This document shows positions 44,363-54,209 of a stretch of 64,000 nt of DNA, piece by piece (position 1 is the stretch's first letter; each line of letters starts with the position of its first letter). The stretch comes from Emticicia sp. CRIBPO. Lineage in GTDB: Bacteria > Bacteroidota > Bacteroidia > Cytophagales > Spirosomataceae. Under the pieces are notes generated by a model, which did not search any database, was not told the DNA's origin, and worked only from the letters and a program-made list of their open reading frames with translations. Position numbers and translations under genes: made by a program. The stretch lies in NCBI RefSeq assembly GCF_009905725.1, contig NZ_JAAAKV010000008.1, positions 186,001 to 250,000 of the forward strand, in the 5' to 3' direction.

Positions 44363-45562
44363 ATGTCTTTAAAAACAAAGTCAACAGACATAAACCTCCA
44401 GGACACGTCAATCGCCTTCGAACATATCAGTAATAGAAACCTTAAAAAGACCTATTACATATTTGCTTTGATGAATCTGAATTGGCTCGTAAAGATAGGA
44501 ACTTTTTTTATTAAACTTAGCCTGAAATTAGGATTACCGATAAAAAAAATTATCAAGAATACGATTTTCAGCCAATTTTGTGGTGGCGAAAACATTGTGG
44601 AATGCCGTAAAACGATAGATTCATTGGCCGAATTCAATGTAGGCACTATCCTCGATTACTCGGTAGAAGGTGAAGATAACGAATCTGATTTCGAAAGGAC
44701 CAAAGATGAAATCATCAGAACCATTGAAATTGCTTCTAAAAACAGGGACAAAATTCCGTTTTCAGTATTTAAGGTTTCAGGCATCGGCTCTGTCGATCTG
44801 CTCGAAAAACAACAGCTGGGAGAGGAGCCGCTGGAAGAAGAGGAGAAAAAAGCCTTTGAGGCCATTAAAAGAAGAGTATCTGAAATTTCAGCCAAAGCCG
44901 CTGAGCTGGAAGTAAGGCTGTTTTTTGACGCAGAAGAAAGCTGGATTCAGGACACCATCGATTCGCTTTGCTACGAAATGATGGAGAAATTCAATACCGC
45001 CGGACTTGTCATCATTTATAATACCTACCAGCTTTACAGGTATGATGTGCTCGACAACTTTAAGAATTCGGTTGAAACAGCCCAGCATAAGGGATATAAA
45101 GTAGGAGCGAAGCTGGTCAGAGGGGCTTACATTGAAAGAGAAAGGCTGAGAGCCAGTGAAAATGAATACAAAGACCCCATCAACAGAACCAAGGAAGAAA
45201 CCGACGAACACTATGATGCCGCAGTTGATTTTTCGCTGAATCACCTGGATACTGTCGCCATCTGCCTGGGAACTCACAACGACGAAAGTTGTCTGAAATG
45301 CGTGAAACTGATGGATGAACTGGATATAAATCCTAAGGACAGCAGAATTTATTTTGCACAGTTATTAGGCATGAGTGATAATATTTCCTTTAATTTGGCA
45401 AAAAGTGGTTTTAATGTAGCCAAGTATGTGCCTTATGGTCCGGTTGAATCGGTAATGCCTTACCTGTTCAGAAGAGCCGCAGAGAATACTTCGATTGCAG
45501 GACAAAGCAGCCGTGAATTTTTATTAATAAAAGAAGAATTAAGAAGGAGATACAAAAAATAA
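44363..45562 (+). CDS. Proline dehydrogenase
   Basis: 399 residues from ATG 44363 (MSLKTKSTDINLQ); upstream in-frame start at 44324 is less likely. FAD-dependent TIM-barrel: FCGGENIVECRKTI, LDYSVEG, VFKVSGIGS, VRLFFDAEESW, IYNTYQLYRYD, KVGAKLVRGAYIERER and the late FAQLLGMSDNISFNLA and YVPYGPVESVMPYLFRRAAEN. It oxidises proline to pyrroline-5-carboxylate. It is the monofunctional form, with no aldehyde dehydrogenase domain and no adjacent P5C dehydrogenase. lspA follows 4 bases later. Confidence 0.9.
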   Translation: MSLKTKSTDINLQDTSIAFEHISNRNLKKTYYIFALMNLNWLVKIGTFFIKLSLKLGLPIKKIIKNTIFSQFCGGENIVECRKTIDSLAEFNVGTILDYSVEGEDNESDFERTKDEIIRTIEIASKNRDKIPFSVFKVSGIGSVDLLEKQQLGEEPLEEEEKKAFEAIKRRVSEISAKAAELEVRLFFDAEESWIQDTIDSLCYEMMEKFNTAGLVIIYNTYQLYRYDVLDNFKNSVETAQHKGYKVGAKLVRGAYIERERLRASENEYKDPINRTKEETDEHYDAAVDFSLNHLDTVAICLGTHNDESCLKCVKLMDELDINPKDSRIYFAQLLGMSDNISFNLAKSGFNVAKYVPYGPVESVMPYLFRRAAENTSIAGQSSREFLLIKEELRRRYKK

Positions 45563-45566
45563 CCCA

Positions 45567-46310
45567 ATGAAATCATCGCAGAAGTATTTTTTATTTGCTT
45601 TACTACTGATTATAATCGACCAACTCATTAAATTATGGATGCATTTTGTGGTTCTGCCCAATCATTTTGGAAATATTGACCTGATCCCTAATGTTTTTAA
45701 ACTTCACTACGTTCTTAACAAAGGCATGGCCTTTGGAATGGAGCTGGGAGGTGAGTATGGTAAGCTGGCATTGACGTTATTCAGACTAGTGGCGATGGTG
45801 GGCATTGGATGGTATTTGAATCACCTGGCTAAGATAGGTTCGCATGAAGGATTACTCTGGTCTGTAGCGGCCATCTGGGCAGGAGCGATCGGTAATGTCA
45901 TTGACAGTACGTTTTATGGGGTTCTGCTTGAGGGAAATATGCCTCTGGAGGCTTCTACGCCCTGGTTTCACGGACAGGTGATCGATATGTTCTATTTCTA
46001 TTTCCTGGATGGTTTCTGGCCTGAGTGGGTGCCGGTTTTAGGAGGCACATATAACTCGACCCCGATATTTAACTTTGCAGATGCCTGTATTTTTTGTGGT
46101 GTAGTGGTTATTCTGATATTTCAGAAGTCATTTCTCGATAATAAGGTATATGATGACATGAGAGAAACGGTTTCAGAAATCACTGAAGCGGATGCTCCTG
46201 AAGAAACTGAAGAAGTTAAAGAAGAAGAGGCAGCAACCGATGGAGATAATATTCAATCTGAAAGCAGGGAAGATATTCAAAATGAAGAAAATTTAAACAA
46301 TAAAGAGTAA
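45567..46310 (+). CDS. lspA: Lipoprotein signal peptidase (LspA) with an acidic tail
   Basis: 247 residues, longer than the usual 160-200. The catalytic aspartates are Asp140 in HGQVIDMFYF and Asp172 in FNFADACIFC; NKGMAFGM and GAIGNVIDS are conserved parts of the fold. Four hydrophobic segments are visible, with a Bacteroidota-type insert between 115 and 165. Residues after about 195 form a Glu/Asp-rich cytoplasmic tail. It cleaves signal peptides from lipidated proteins in the inner membrane, including presumably the DUF4249 lipoproteins. Cotranscribed with proline dehydrogenase and the small protein downstream. Confidence 0.92.
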   Translation: MKSSQKYFLFALLLIIIDQLIKLWMHFVVLPNHFGNIDLIPNVFKLHYVLNKGMAFGMELGGEYGKLALTLFRLVAMVGIGWYLNHLAKIGSHEGLLWSVAAIWAGAIGNVIDSTFYGVLLEGNMPLEASTPWFHGQVIDMFYFYFLDGFWPEWVPVLGGTYNSTPIFNFADACIFCGVVVILIFQKSFLDNKVYDDMRETVSEITEADAPEETEEVKEEEAATDGDNIQSESREDIQNEENLNNKE

Positions 46311-46311
46311 A

Positions 46312-46560
46312 ATGGAAACCAGTACAAAAAACAGAATCCAGCGATGGACAATTGCTATTTGCTTGCTTTTTATCTTGTTTTTTGCATCGCAATTGCCCAA
46401 TCCTAATGTGAGAAAAATATTGGTGTTGCTACCGGGATCGATAGCCGTTATTATACAATTGTTCATCCTGAGAGAGAAAAAGCGGAACAGCCTGAAAGTT
46501 CAGGGAATAATACTTCTGATATTAACCGTTCTGACTATGATACTTTCTTTGTATGCTTAA
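46312..46560 (+). CDS. Small membrane protein downstream of lspA
   Basis: 82 residues, starting two bases after the lspA stop. Basic N-terminus (TSTKNRIQR), then three hydrophobic segments (WTIAICLLFILFFAS, ILVLLPGSIAVIIQLFIL, GIILLILTVLTMILSLYA) split by an arginine/lysine loop. No family recognised. The tight spacing shows it is made with lspA; a helper role is only a guess. Confidence 0.7.
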   Translation: METSTKNRIQRWTIAICLLFILFFASQLPNPNVRKILVLLPGSIAVIIQLFILREKKRNSLKVQGIILLILTVLTMILSLYA

Positions 46561-46587
46561 TCAGGATACCGGTAAATTCAAGATATA

Positions 46588-46624
46588 AAAAAGGGCTGTT
46601 TTTCATGAAAACAGCCCTTTTCTT
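46588..46624. terminator. Bidirectional terminator after lspA operon and LysM gene
   Basis: GGGCTGTTTT and AAAACAGCCC form a strong stem, flanked by an A-run on the left and TTTTC on the right, between the convergent small membrane gene and LysM gene. Confidence 0.85.
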
Positions 46625-46641
46625 ATGTAAAGCAAGATCGC

Positions 46642-47295
46642 TTATTCTTTATTCTTCTTAGGGATCACCAGCTTTTCACCCCTCTGGGCGAAGTTCTTGG
46701 TTTTACCGTTGGCTTTCATGAGCAAATCAAGGCTGATGTCGTATTTCTTGGCAACTACCCTCAAAACGTCTCCTGGTCCTACAGTGTGGATCGTCTGAAC
46801 AGGTACCCTGAGTTTTGTAACACCTACTTTGATACCGCTTGGTTCAACTCCTGAATTATTGCTTTTTAAAGTATTGACGGAAACGTTATAGCGGTTGGCA
46901 ATACCGTTGAAGGTTTCTCCGCTTTCAACCAGGTGGCTGGTGAACTCACCTTTTGAAGATGATTTTTCAACAGGCTTGGTTTCTTCTTTTTTGGTTTCGG
47001 TCACTTTTTCTGTCTTTTTAGGAAGGTCTATAACCGGCTCTTCTTCGGCAGGAGCAGCAGTTGCAACATCTGTCGATGAAGAAGCTTCTGTATCTTCTTT
47101 TCCTTCTGAATCAAATTCTCCTACAGCTTTAACCGGCTCATCAGTGATTTCACTGGCGTTTGAGGCGTCATCAGACATAAAATGCCAGCCTACATACAAC
47201 AAAAGGCAGATGATTCCGATTAAGGCTCCTAAAACTACAACAGGTAGATTTTTGGAGGTTTCCTGGGGCTTAGGGTTTCTTTCTTCAAATTCCAT
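46642..47295 (-). CDS. Membrane-anchored protein with two LysM domains
   Basis: 217 residues. A single transmembrane segment at about 19-40 (VVVLGALIGIICLLLYVGW), then an acidic and Pro/Lys-rich linker to about residue 115, then two LysM repeats: HLVESGETFNGIANRYNVS and HTVGPGDVLRVVAKKYDIS, each followed by the typical LKxxN. The domain lies in the periplasm and should bind peptidoglycan. It follows purE by 17 bases in the same orientation. Confidence 0.85.
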   Translation of the reverse strand: MEFEERNPKPQETSKNLPVVVLGALIGIICLLLYVGWHFMSDDASNASEITDEPVKAVGEFDSEGKEDTEASSSTDVATAAPAEEEPVIDLPKKTEKVTETKKEETKPVEKSSSKGEFTSHLVESGETFNGIANRYNVSVNTLKSNNSGVEPSGIKVGVTKLRVPVQTIHTVGPGDVLRVVAKKYDISLDLLMKANGKTKNFAQRGEKLVIPKKNKE

Positions 47296-47312
47296 AATTT
47301 AATAATTGTTTA

Positions 47313-47795
47313 TTATGCACGTTTAATTGCGGTACTCATTTGATTAACTTTCTCTTTTAATTCTTCCTTGTAGGCCAGCAAAGCATCAGAGATCTTTACA
47401 TCTGATGTGCCGATGATCTGCACAGCGAGCAGCCCGGCGTTGGTTGAGGCATTTAAGGCGACGGTCGCTACCGGAACACCGTTCGGCATCTGAAGAATCG
47501 ACAGGATGGAATCCCAGCCGTCTATAGAGTTGCTTGATTTTACAGGGACGCCTATGACCGGAAGAATGGTACACGAGGCCACCATCCCAGGAAGGTGTGC
47601 TGCACCTCCCGCACCGGCAATGATGACTTTCAGGCCTCTTCCGTAAGCTGTGGAAGCATAATCGATCATTTTTTCAGGAGTTCGGTGGGCCGATACTACA
47701 TCCATTTCAAATGGAATACCAAACTTTTTCAGGATTTCGACTGCACCAGACATAACTTCATAATCAGAATTGCTCCCCATTATTATTCCTACCAT
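47313..47795 (-). CDS. purE: N5-carboxyaminoimidazole ribonucleotide mutase
   Basis: 160 residues, normal for class I Pur[16 protein letters not shown] is the start motif, [15 protein letters not shown] holds the catalytic His and Arg, and [18 protein letters not shown] the active-site loop. It isomerises N5-CAIR to CAIR in purine synthesis with PurK, whose gene lies immediately upstream (13-base gap) in the same orientation. Confidence 0.95.
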   Translation of the reverse strand: MVGIIMGSNSDYEVMSGAVEILKKFGIPFEMDVVSAHRTPEKMIDYASTAYGRGLKVIIAGAGGAAHLPGMVASCTILPVIGVPVKSSNSIDGWDSILSILQMPNGVPVATVALNASTNAGLLAVQIIGTSDVKISDALLAYKEELKEKVNQMSTAIKRA

Positions 47796-47808
47796 TGAAT
47801 TCGAGTTT

Positions 47809-48945
47809 TTATGAAATTATTCGTAATGTTTTTTTTACAAAATTGACTTTTTCTTTTAATTTTTCAAAGTCGGAATCAATTATTGTTACGTGTCCCATTT
47901 TTCTGAACGGTTTCGTTTTGCTTTTACCATACAGAAACGGATGCACGCCTTCTACTTTCATGATTTCTTCCATGCCTTCGTAGATGGCTTCTCCTGTGTA
48001 ACCATCAGCTCCGAGCAGATTGACCATGGCAGCAGGGGCTATCTGGCCGGTTTCGCCTAACGGCAGATCAAAAATAGCCCTGAGGTGTTGCTCAAACTGG
48101 GAGGTGAAGTTAGCCCTCTGGCTTTGGTGTCCGCTGTTATGAGGTCGCGGGGCAACTTCATTGACCAGGATGTCACCTGATTGGGTCAGGAACATTTCTA
48201 CAGCCAGCAATCCTACGATACCGAAAGCCTCAGCGGTCTTTATCGCAATCTGAGCTGCTTTTTCTGTGGTAGAAGCGTCAATATCCGCCGGGGCAAATAA
48301 ATATTCTACCAGGTTGGCTTCAGGATGGAAGGCCATTTCCACTACAGGAAACGTTCTCACCTCGCCCGATTCGCTTCTGGCCACGATCACAGCCAGTTCT
48401 TTATCAAAATCGATCAGTTTTTCAAGCAGGCCCGGAGCGTCAAATGCCTTTGAAGCATCGGCTTCGCCTCGCAGAATCTGCACACCTTTGCCGTCATAGC
48501 CGCCTTTTCCGACTTTGTTGACCGCCGGAAGGAATTCAAGGTGGTTTTTTACAGATTCCCTGTCGTCTACGAGGACAAATTCTGCTGTAGGAATACCGTT
48601 TTGCTCAAAAAAGGATTTCTGAAGTCGTTTGTCCTGGATAATTTCAACAATACCTGGTTGAGGAAATACTTTGATCCCCAGTTTCTCCAGGTCTTTCAGG
48701 GCTGCAGTATTGATGTGTTCAATTTCAATGGTGATCAGGTCCATATCTTTACCAAAATCGTAAACAGTCTGGTAATCTGTCAGGGAACCTGTCACAAAAT
48801 GATGGGCCAGGTGAACACATGAAGCTTCAGGATCAGGATCCAGAGCATGAATAATAAAATCAAAATCTATGGCAGATTGAATCAACATCCTGCCCAATTG
48901 TCCGCCACCAATAATTCCCAGTTTCTTCTTGTTATCAAAAGCCAT
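47809..48945 (-). CDS. purK: N5-carboxyaminoimidazole ribonucleotide synthase
   Basis: 378 residues, ATP-grasp fold. [17 protein letters not shown] is the N-terminal motif, then [24 protein letters not shown] (ATP loop), and late [15 protein letters not shown] and [13 protein letters not shown]. It uses ATP and bicarbonate to convert AIR to N5-CAIR for PurE. Transcribed ahead of purE and the LysM gene. Confidence 0.95.
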   Translation of the reverse strand: MAFDNKKKLGIIGGGQLGRMLIQSAIDFDFIIHALDPDPEASCVHLAHHFVTGSLTDYQTVYDFGKDMDLITIEIEHINTAALKDLEKLGIKVFPQPGIVEIIQDKRLQKSFFEQNGIPTAEFVLVDDRESVKNHLEFLPAVNKVGKGGYDGKGVQILRGEADASKAFDAPGLLEKLIDFDKELAVIVARSESGEVRTFPVVEMAFHPEANLVEYLFAPADIDASTTEKAAQIAIKTAEAFGIVGLLAVEMFLTQSGDILVNEVAPRPHNSGHQSQRANFTSQFEQHLRAIFDLPLGETGQIAPAAMVNLLGADGYTGEAIYEGMEEIMKVEGVHPFLYGKSKTKPFRKMGHVTIIDSDFEKLKEKVNFVKKTLRIIS

Positions 48946-48976
48946 TTCTATTGGTGTATGTTTTACTCACTTTCAT

Positions 48977-49702
48977 TTATTTAACTTCAAAGTCTTTCTC
49001 TTTAAGACCTTTGTTGATTTTTATGCTTTGAAGTTCCGAAACGATTTCTCCCATTTGACCTACTTGTTTTTTTACCAGGGCAAAAAGGATCGGAGAACCT
49101 TTCAGTGCTTTATAATTTTCATAAAGCACTGTACTTTCAAATTTACCACGGGGGCTTTCATTCACAGAAAAAGTTTTCACTTTTAATCCTGTAGCCTTGT
49201 CATAGTAATCCTTCCAGGTTTTTTTGGTCGGATCAGTCACTTCAACTACATAAGCAGGCTTATCGTTCACGTTTTCAGTTCCGGCCAGTTTATGAGTGTA
49301 ACCATTCTCGTCATATATGGCTTCAAGAAAAGGAAAAGTTCTCAATGCCTCGGCTTTGGCTTCTTCCCCGGTTTTAGGTTGTTGTCCCGGGCCGTTGCCA
49401 CCACCGAAACTGCTTTTTCTGGCCAAGGTATTTCCGTCGTATTTTGAACTCATCACTTCCATACCGTTTGAAAATATCGACATGCTTGATTTAAACGGAA
49501 CGGCAAACTTCATTTCAGTTTCTGCCACCCCTCGCTGGGATTCAGATGTCGAATTCAGGGTTATATCTGTGATGGCCTTATAATTTTCACCGATTTTAGT
49601 TACCTCCAGATATTTGTTAATGACCTCTTTTGAGGTAGTTAACTCCTGGGCCCTCACCACCAGTGAAGAAAATGCAAGACAAAAAACAATTACTTTTTTC
49701 AT
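48977..49702 (-). CDS. Secreted LolA-like / outer-membrane lipoprotein-sorting-like protein
   Basis: 241 residues with a signal peptide (KKVIVFCLAFSSLVVRAQ). A repetitive beta-rich chain: ITDITLNSTSESQR, ETEMKFAVPFKSSM, YVVEVTDPTKKTWKDYYD, LKVKTFSVNESPRGKF. This is typical of Bacteroidota proteins annotated as lipoprotein-sorting (LolA-like) and of domains attached to M16 peptidases. No catalytic motif. It lies 31 bases upstream of purK with its own promoter. Confidence 0.6.
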   Translation of the reverse strand: MKKVIVFCLAFSSLVVRAQELTTSKEVINKYLEVTKIGENYKAITDITLNSTSESQRGVAETEMKFAVPFKSSMSIFSNGMEVMSSKYDGNTLARKSSFGGGNGPGQQPKTGEEAKAEALRTFPFLEAIYDENGYTHKLAGTENVNDKPAYVVEVTDPTKKTWKDYYDKATGLKVKTFSVNESPRGKFESTVLYENYKALKGSPILFALVKKQVGQMGEIVSELQSIKINKGLKEKDFEVK

Positions 49703-49745
49703 GTTAGGTTGAACGTTTAATTTGGATAAACATTTTTAATCGTTT

Positions 49746-49753
49746 CAAAGTTA
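49746..49753 (-). promoter_or_regulatory. -7 box for the LolA-like gene
   Basis: Minus strand TAACTTTG, exact TAnnTTTG match 43 bases before the start at 49702, in the 69-base gap to the divergent photolyase gene. Confidence 0.5.
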
Positions 49754-49771
49754 AATTAAAAATCAATTGAA

Positions 49772-51088
49772 ATGAAGAAAAAAAGTGAAGTTGCGGTATT
49801 TTGGTTCAGAAGGGACCTCAGGGTGGAAGACAACGCCGGTTTGTATCATGCCCTGAAAAGCGGATATCCGGTGCTTCCGCTCTTTATTTTCGACGAAACC
49901 ATCCTTAATCAGCTGGAAGACCGGAAAGACAGGCGGGTAGCTTTTATACATTCTGCGGTTGAGGCTGTTCATCATGAGTTGGCTACGTTCGATTCTTCAT
50001 TATTCGTAAAAAGTGGTGAAGTAAATCAAATATGGAAAGAAATTGCGGCAGAATTCGATGTCAAAGAAGTTTACACCAATCATGATTACGAATTATATGC
50101 CCAAAAGAGGGATAAACAGGTAGGGCAGATGCTGAATGAGCTCGGGATTCCTTTTTACACTTTCAAAGACCAGGTCATATTTGAAAAAAACGAGATACTG
50201 AACAACAATGGCGGTCCTTATACCGTGTTCACCCCATATTCCAGGAAATGGAAAGAAAAGCTGAATGATTTCTTTCTAAAGCCATATCCTGTTCACCAAT
50301 ACATCCGTCAACTCCTGAAGCTCGAACCCCTGGAGATTCCTTCTCTGGCGGCCATAGGTTTTGAGTCAGCCACAGTTGATTTTAAAAGACCGGTTTTAGA
50401 TGAAGAACTGATCAGTGAATACCATCTGAAGAGGGATATTCCTTCAGTAAAAGGTACTTCGCAACTGAGTGTTCACCTGAGGTTCGGGACGATAAGCATC
50501 AGAAAATTAGCCTCTTTGGGATTAAAACTGAATGAAACATGGCTGAATGAACTGATATGGCGTGATTTCTATATGAATATCCTCTGGCATTTTCCGCATA
50601 TCAATGAGGGCCGGTCTTTTAAAAAGGACTATGACAACATCAAATGGAGGAACAACACAGAAGAGTTTGAAAGATGGTGTAACGGCACCACCGGCTTCCC
50701 GATAGTAGATGCCGGCATGAGGGAACTCAATGCCACGGGTTTCATGCATAACCGGGTAAGGATGATCACCGCGAGCTTTCTTTGCAAGGACCTGTTGATT
50801 GACTGGCGTTGGGGAGAGGCTTATTTTGCCAATAAACTCATGGATTTTGATTTCTCGGCCAACAACGGTGGCTGGCAGTGGGCTTCCGGAAGCGGTTGTG
50901 ATGCTGCTCCTTATTTCAGGATATTTAATCCCGATGCACAAACCCAGAAATTTGACAAAGACCTGAAATACATCAGGAAATGGATTCCTGAATACGGCAC
51001 GCCTGATTATCCTCAGCCCGTTGTAGATCATAAAACAGCCCGCGACCGCACCCTGGCCGCTTACAAAAAGGCCCTGGAAAAGGGTTGA
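49772..51088 (+). CDS. phr: Deoxyribodipyrimidine photolyase / cryptochrome family
   Basis: 438 residues. The N-terminal alpha/beta antenna domain starts VAVFWFRRDLRVEDNAGL. The FAD domain has LNELIWRDFYMNILWHFP, GTTGFPIVDAGMRELNATGFMHNRVRMI-type segment and LMDFDFSANNGGWQWASGSG, including the Trp residues of the electron path, and ends with a normal short tail. It repairs UV pyrimidine dimers with light; class I CPD photolyase is most likely, though a DASH or (6-4) type cannot be excluded by eye. Confidence 0.9.
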   Translation: MKKKSEVAVFWFRRDLRVEDNAGLYHALKSGYPVLPLFIFDETILNQLEDRKDRRVAFIHSAVEAVHHELATFDSSLFVKSGEVNQIWKEIAAEFDVKEVYTNHDYELYAQKRDKQVGQMLNELGIPFYTFKDQVIFEKNEILNNNGGPYTVFTPYSRKWKEKLNDFFLKPYPVHQYIRQLLKLEPLEIPSLAAIGFESATVDFKRPVLDEELISEYHLKRDIPSVKGTSQLSVHLRFGTISIRKLASLGLKLNETWLNELIWRDFYMNILWHFPHINEGRSFKKDYDNIKWRNNTEEFERWCNGTTGFPIVDAGMRELNATGFMHNRVRMITASFLCKDLLIDWRWGEAYFANKLMDFDFSANNGGWQWASGSGCDAAPYFRIFNPDAQTQKFDKDLKYIRKWIPEYGTPDYPQPVVDHKTARDRTLAAYKKALEKG

Positions 51089-51193
51089 TATAAATGGTGC
51101 CTCTTCATCCCGGCTGGTATTTTCCATTTTCCTTTTATCAATAATTGAAAAATGATTGCTTACTTTTAAGTCTTAAAATTGATCAAAAGGTTT

Positions 51194-54052
51194 ATGCCAT
51201 CTTTTCTCAGCGATTCTGCAAAGTATATTTTTGAAAAACATGCTATAGACAATATCCGCAATGCTATAGTGGTTTTGCCAAGCAGGAGAGCTGTTTTCTT
51301 TTTTAAAAAGGAACTTGCTGCCTGCTCGGATATCCCTTTTTTATCTCCCCTTGTGTTTTCAATAGATGACTTTGTGCTGAAGTTTTCAGGGCTGAAAACC
51401 CTTGATTCGGTTTCGCTGTTATTTGAGCTCTTTGAAATATTCAAGGAAATAGACCCTGATGTTTCTTTTGACAAGTTCATCGGCTGGGCCCAGACCTTGC
51501 TTAAAGACTTTGACAGCATTGACCAGGCCATGGTGGAAGACCCTCACATGCTTTTTAATTACATGAGCGAAGCTGAGGCTATAAAACGCTGGGATCTGGA
51601 GGAAAATAGCGAGATGTCTACCATTTCTCAGCTCTATTTTGGTTTTTTCGAGAAACTTTCGATGGCTTATTCAAAGCTTTATCAGCGGCTTCTGACGCAG
51701 GGTTTGGCTTATCGCGGGATGTCTTACCGCATCATGGCGAATGAAGTGGAAAAGCTGATTTCTGAAAACGCCAATATCTCCCGGTTCTATTTTGTAGGGT
51801 TAAATGCCCTGAGCAGGGCTGAAGAACGCATCATAGAAAGCCTGGTGAAGGCCGGTAAAGCTGAATGCCTTTGGGATACGGATGAATATTATATGAAAAC
51901 CGGCAATAAGGCCGGTAAAGTACTCAGAGAATATAAAAACTCAGGGAAATACGGAGAATGGAACTGGATTAATTCATATTTAATTAATAATAAGAAAGAA
52001 ATACGAATATTCGGACTTTCAAATAATGTCTTTCAGGCCAAACTGGCCACGAAGCTCATAGAAAGACAAAATGAAGGGAATGCGGTCATTGTGGTGCTGG
52101 ATGAAGGGCTCATTCAGCCATTGCTTTTAAGTATTCCTGACGGCATCAAAGATTACAATATTACAATGGGTTTGCCTTTGGGAAACTCCCTGATCGCGTC
52201 TTTTATTGATATTCTGTTTGAAATTCAGCAGAACAAAATCAAAGACCTGAGAAACAACGGACAATTTAAATATAACCATCGGGCCATTTTCAAACTGATC
52301 AATCATCCGATCATCAGGATTCTCAAGAATGAACACATTGACGGGGGTAAAAAACTGGATGATAACGCCGAAGCGGTTAAAAAACTGATCCTGTCTAAAA
52401 ACATGGTCTATATTTCGGTTGCTGACCTGCTGCGAAACAAAATAGAGTCGCCTCTGTTTGAGCTGGCCCTGACAGACTGGGAAGAAGACCCTGTAAAATG
52501 TCTGGAAGCTATTCAAAGCATGGCTGAGCTGCTCCGGGACTTTCTGAGGGTATCCGGTAATCCGATGGAATCAGAATTCTTCTTTGTGCTGACCAAGATA
52601 CTTAACCGGCTGGACACTATTTTAAAGGAGCGTGAGATACTCAGTATTAAAAGCCTTAAAATACTACTTAAAGAGCTTTTTAAGCAGGAGAGGGTGCCTT
52701 TTTCAGGGGAGCCGGTGGCTGAGCTGCAGATCATGAGCATGCTTGAAACCCGCTGTCTTGACTTTGACAATGTTTACATTTTGTCGTTAAATGAAGGAAT
52801 TCTGCCTTCATCGAATAAAAACAACTCTCTGATCCCTTATGACGCAGCCAAGTACTTCGGTCTGCCGCTTTATGCAGATCAGGACTCTGTGATGGCCTAT
52901 CACTTTTTCAGGCTCATGCAGCGGGCTCAGAACGTTAATCTCATTTATCTTCTGCCCGACAAAGAAGGCGTAGGCGGCGGTAAGGACAAAAGCAGGTTTA
53001 TTTACCAGGTTGAAGAAGAGCTGAGCAAAGCCAACCCAAACATCCGCATAGAATATCCCCAGATTGAATTTGAAGGCATTGAGATCGTCGCCGAATCAGA
53101 AATAGAGATAGAAAAGAGCAGTGAGGTACTGGTGAAAACAAAGAATTTCCTCCGGAATAAGGGCTTTTATCCATCTTCTGTTAATCAGTACGTCAATTGC
53201 ACTCTTCAGTTTTACTGGAGCCACATTGATAAGATATCCGAGCCTGAAGAGGTGGATGATACCTTAGGACCTGATATTTTCGGAAATATACTTCACAAAA
53301 CATTGGAGCTGATTGACCAGGCCTATATGGAAAGCGGGGCCGAAATCAACGAATTGGCCATTGAAATCATTAAAAGCAGTCTTTCAGATAAGATTGACAG
53401 CGTCATAGAAGAACATTACGGAGGATATGAGACCAAAACGGGCCTCAATTCCATTTTCAGGCAGATTGCCGGGAAACTGCTGGTCGATTTCTTTGACCAG
53501 CGATTGAAGGATGGAAGTTATCCTTTTTATGTATTGGCTACCGAAGAGAAAATCAGGACCGTCTTCCCGTATGATCATCTGGGAGAGTCTGTTACTGTGC
53601 AGATTTCCGGATTTGTCGACAAAATAGAATGGGATGGGGCAGCCCTCAAAATCATTGACTACAAAACGGGGAAAGTTGAATCGAGGGATCTTAAGCCGGG
53701 TAGCAAACAGACCCAAGAAGAGGCCTTGATGGATCCAGGGAAGGGTAAATTAAGGCAGTTGTACATCTACAGGTACATTCTGATGAGAAACATCCTGGAT
53801 AACGGCTCACTTACGTTAAATAAAAAGCCATTTAAAAGCCATAACCTTATTCCACAGATTTATTCTTTCCGGAATCTGGGAGAAAACCTTGAACTGGAAG
53901 TATCCGATGATCCGGAGAAATTCATTTCTGAGACCTCAGATTTTCTTTCCGGGATTATCTCAGAGATACTGAATGAATCTGTACCCTTTAAACAAACCGA
54001 GGACACGGACATTTGTAAATACTGCGATTTTATCAATATCTGCAGGAGGTGA
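51194..54052 (+). CDS. AddB-like PD-(D/E)XK exonuclease with Fe-S motif
   Basis: 952 residues from ATG 51194 (MPSFLSDSAKYIF); TTG 51179 is an alternative. NAIVVLPSRRAVFFFKKEL is the degenerate helicase start of AddB/RexB proteins, MLETRCLDFDNVYILSLNEGILP a later conserved motif, and the C-terminal nuclease has GNILHKTLE, IDYKTGKVESRD with the catalytic Asp and Lys. Cys in QYVNCTLQFYW and the final CKYCDFINIC give the four cysteines of an AddB-type Fe-S cluster. It would act in double-strand-break resection with an AddA-type helicase, but none is adjacent. Confidence 0.82.
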   Translation: MPSFLSDSAKYIFEKHAIDNIRNAIVVLPSRRAVFFFKKELAACSDIPFLSPLVFSIDDFVLKFSGLKTLDSVSLLFELFEIFKEIDPDVSFDKFIGWAQTLLKDFDSIDQAMVEDPHMLFNYMSEAEAIKRWDLEENSEMSTISQLYFGFFEKLSMAYSKLYQRLLTQGLAYRGMSYRIMANEVEKLISENANISRFYFVGLNALSRAEERIIESLVKAGKAECLWDTDEYYMKTGNKAGKVLREYKNSGKYGEWNWINSYLINNKKEIRIFGLSNNVFQAKLATKLIERQNEGNAVIVVLDEGLIQPLLLSIPDGIKDYNITMGLPLGNSLIASFIDILFEIQQNKIKDLRNNGQFKYNHRAIFKLINHPIIRILKNEHIDGGKKLDDNAEAVKKLILSKNMVYISVADLLRNKIESPLFELALTDWEEDPVKCLEAIQSMAELLRDFLRVSGNPMESEFFFVLTKILNRLDTILKEREILSIKSLKILLKELFKQERVPFSGEPVAELQIMSMLETRCLDFDNVYILSLNEGILPSSNKNNSLIPYDAAKYFGLPLYADQDSVMAYHFFRLMQRAQNVNLIYLLPDKEGVGGGKDKSRFIYQVEEELSKANPNIRIEYPQIEFEGIEIVAESEIEIEKSSEVLVKTKNFLRNKGFYPSSVNQYVNCTLQFYWSHIDKISEPEEVDDTLGPDIFGNILHKTLELIDQAYMESGAEINELAIEIIKSSLSDKIDSVIEEHYGGYETKTGLNSIFRQIAGKLLVDFFDQRLKDGSYPFYVLATEEKIRTVFPYDHLGESVTVQISGFVDKIEWDGAALKIIDYKTGKVESRDLKPGSKQTQEEALMDPGKGKLRQLYIYRYILMRNILDNGSLTLNKKPFKSHNLIPQIYSFRNLGENLELEVSDDPEKFISETSDFLSGIISEILNESVPFKQTEDTDICKYCDFINICRR

Positions 54053-54069
54053 GATTTACAATGAGGCAA

Positions 54070-54109
54070 TGATTGAATGATTGAATGTTTGAATGCTTGA
54101 ATGCTTGGA
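54070..54109. repeat. 8-bp tandem repeat TGnTTGAA, five copies
   Basis: Five 8-base units from 54070 to 54109: TGATTGAA twice, TGTTTGAA, TGCTTGAA and TGCTTGGA. It is in the 157-base gap between the AddB-like gene and the hydrolase gene. Variation in copy number is possible. Confidence 0.75.
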
Positions 54110-54209
54110 GGCAGGGAACTGCACTGAACACAGGCGGATGCTTACAATTTATTAATCCGGGCACATCTGTGTGTTATTTTTTATTGAGGTAGCTTTGTGA
54201 AAAAAATGA

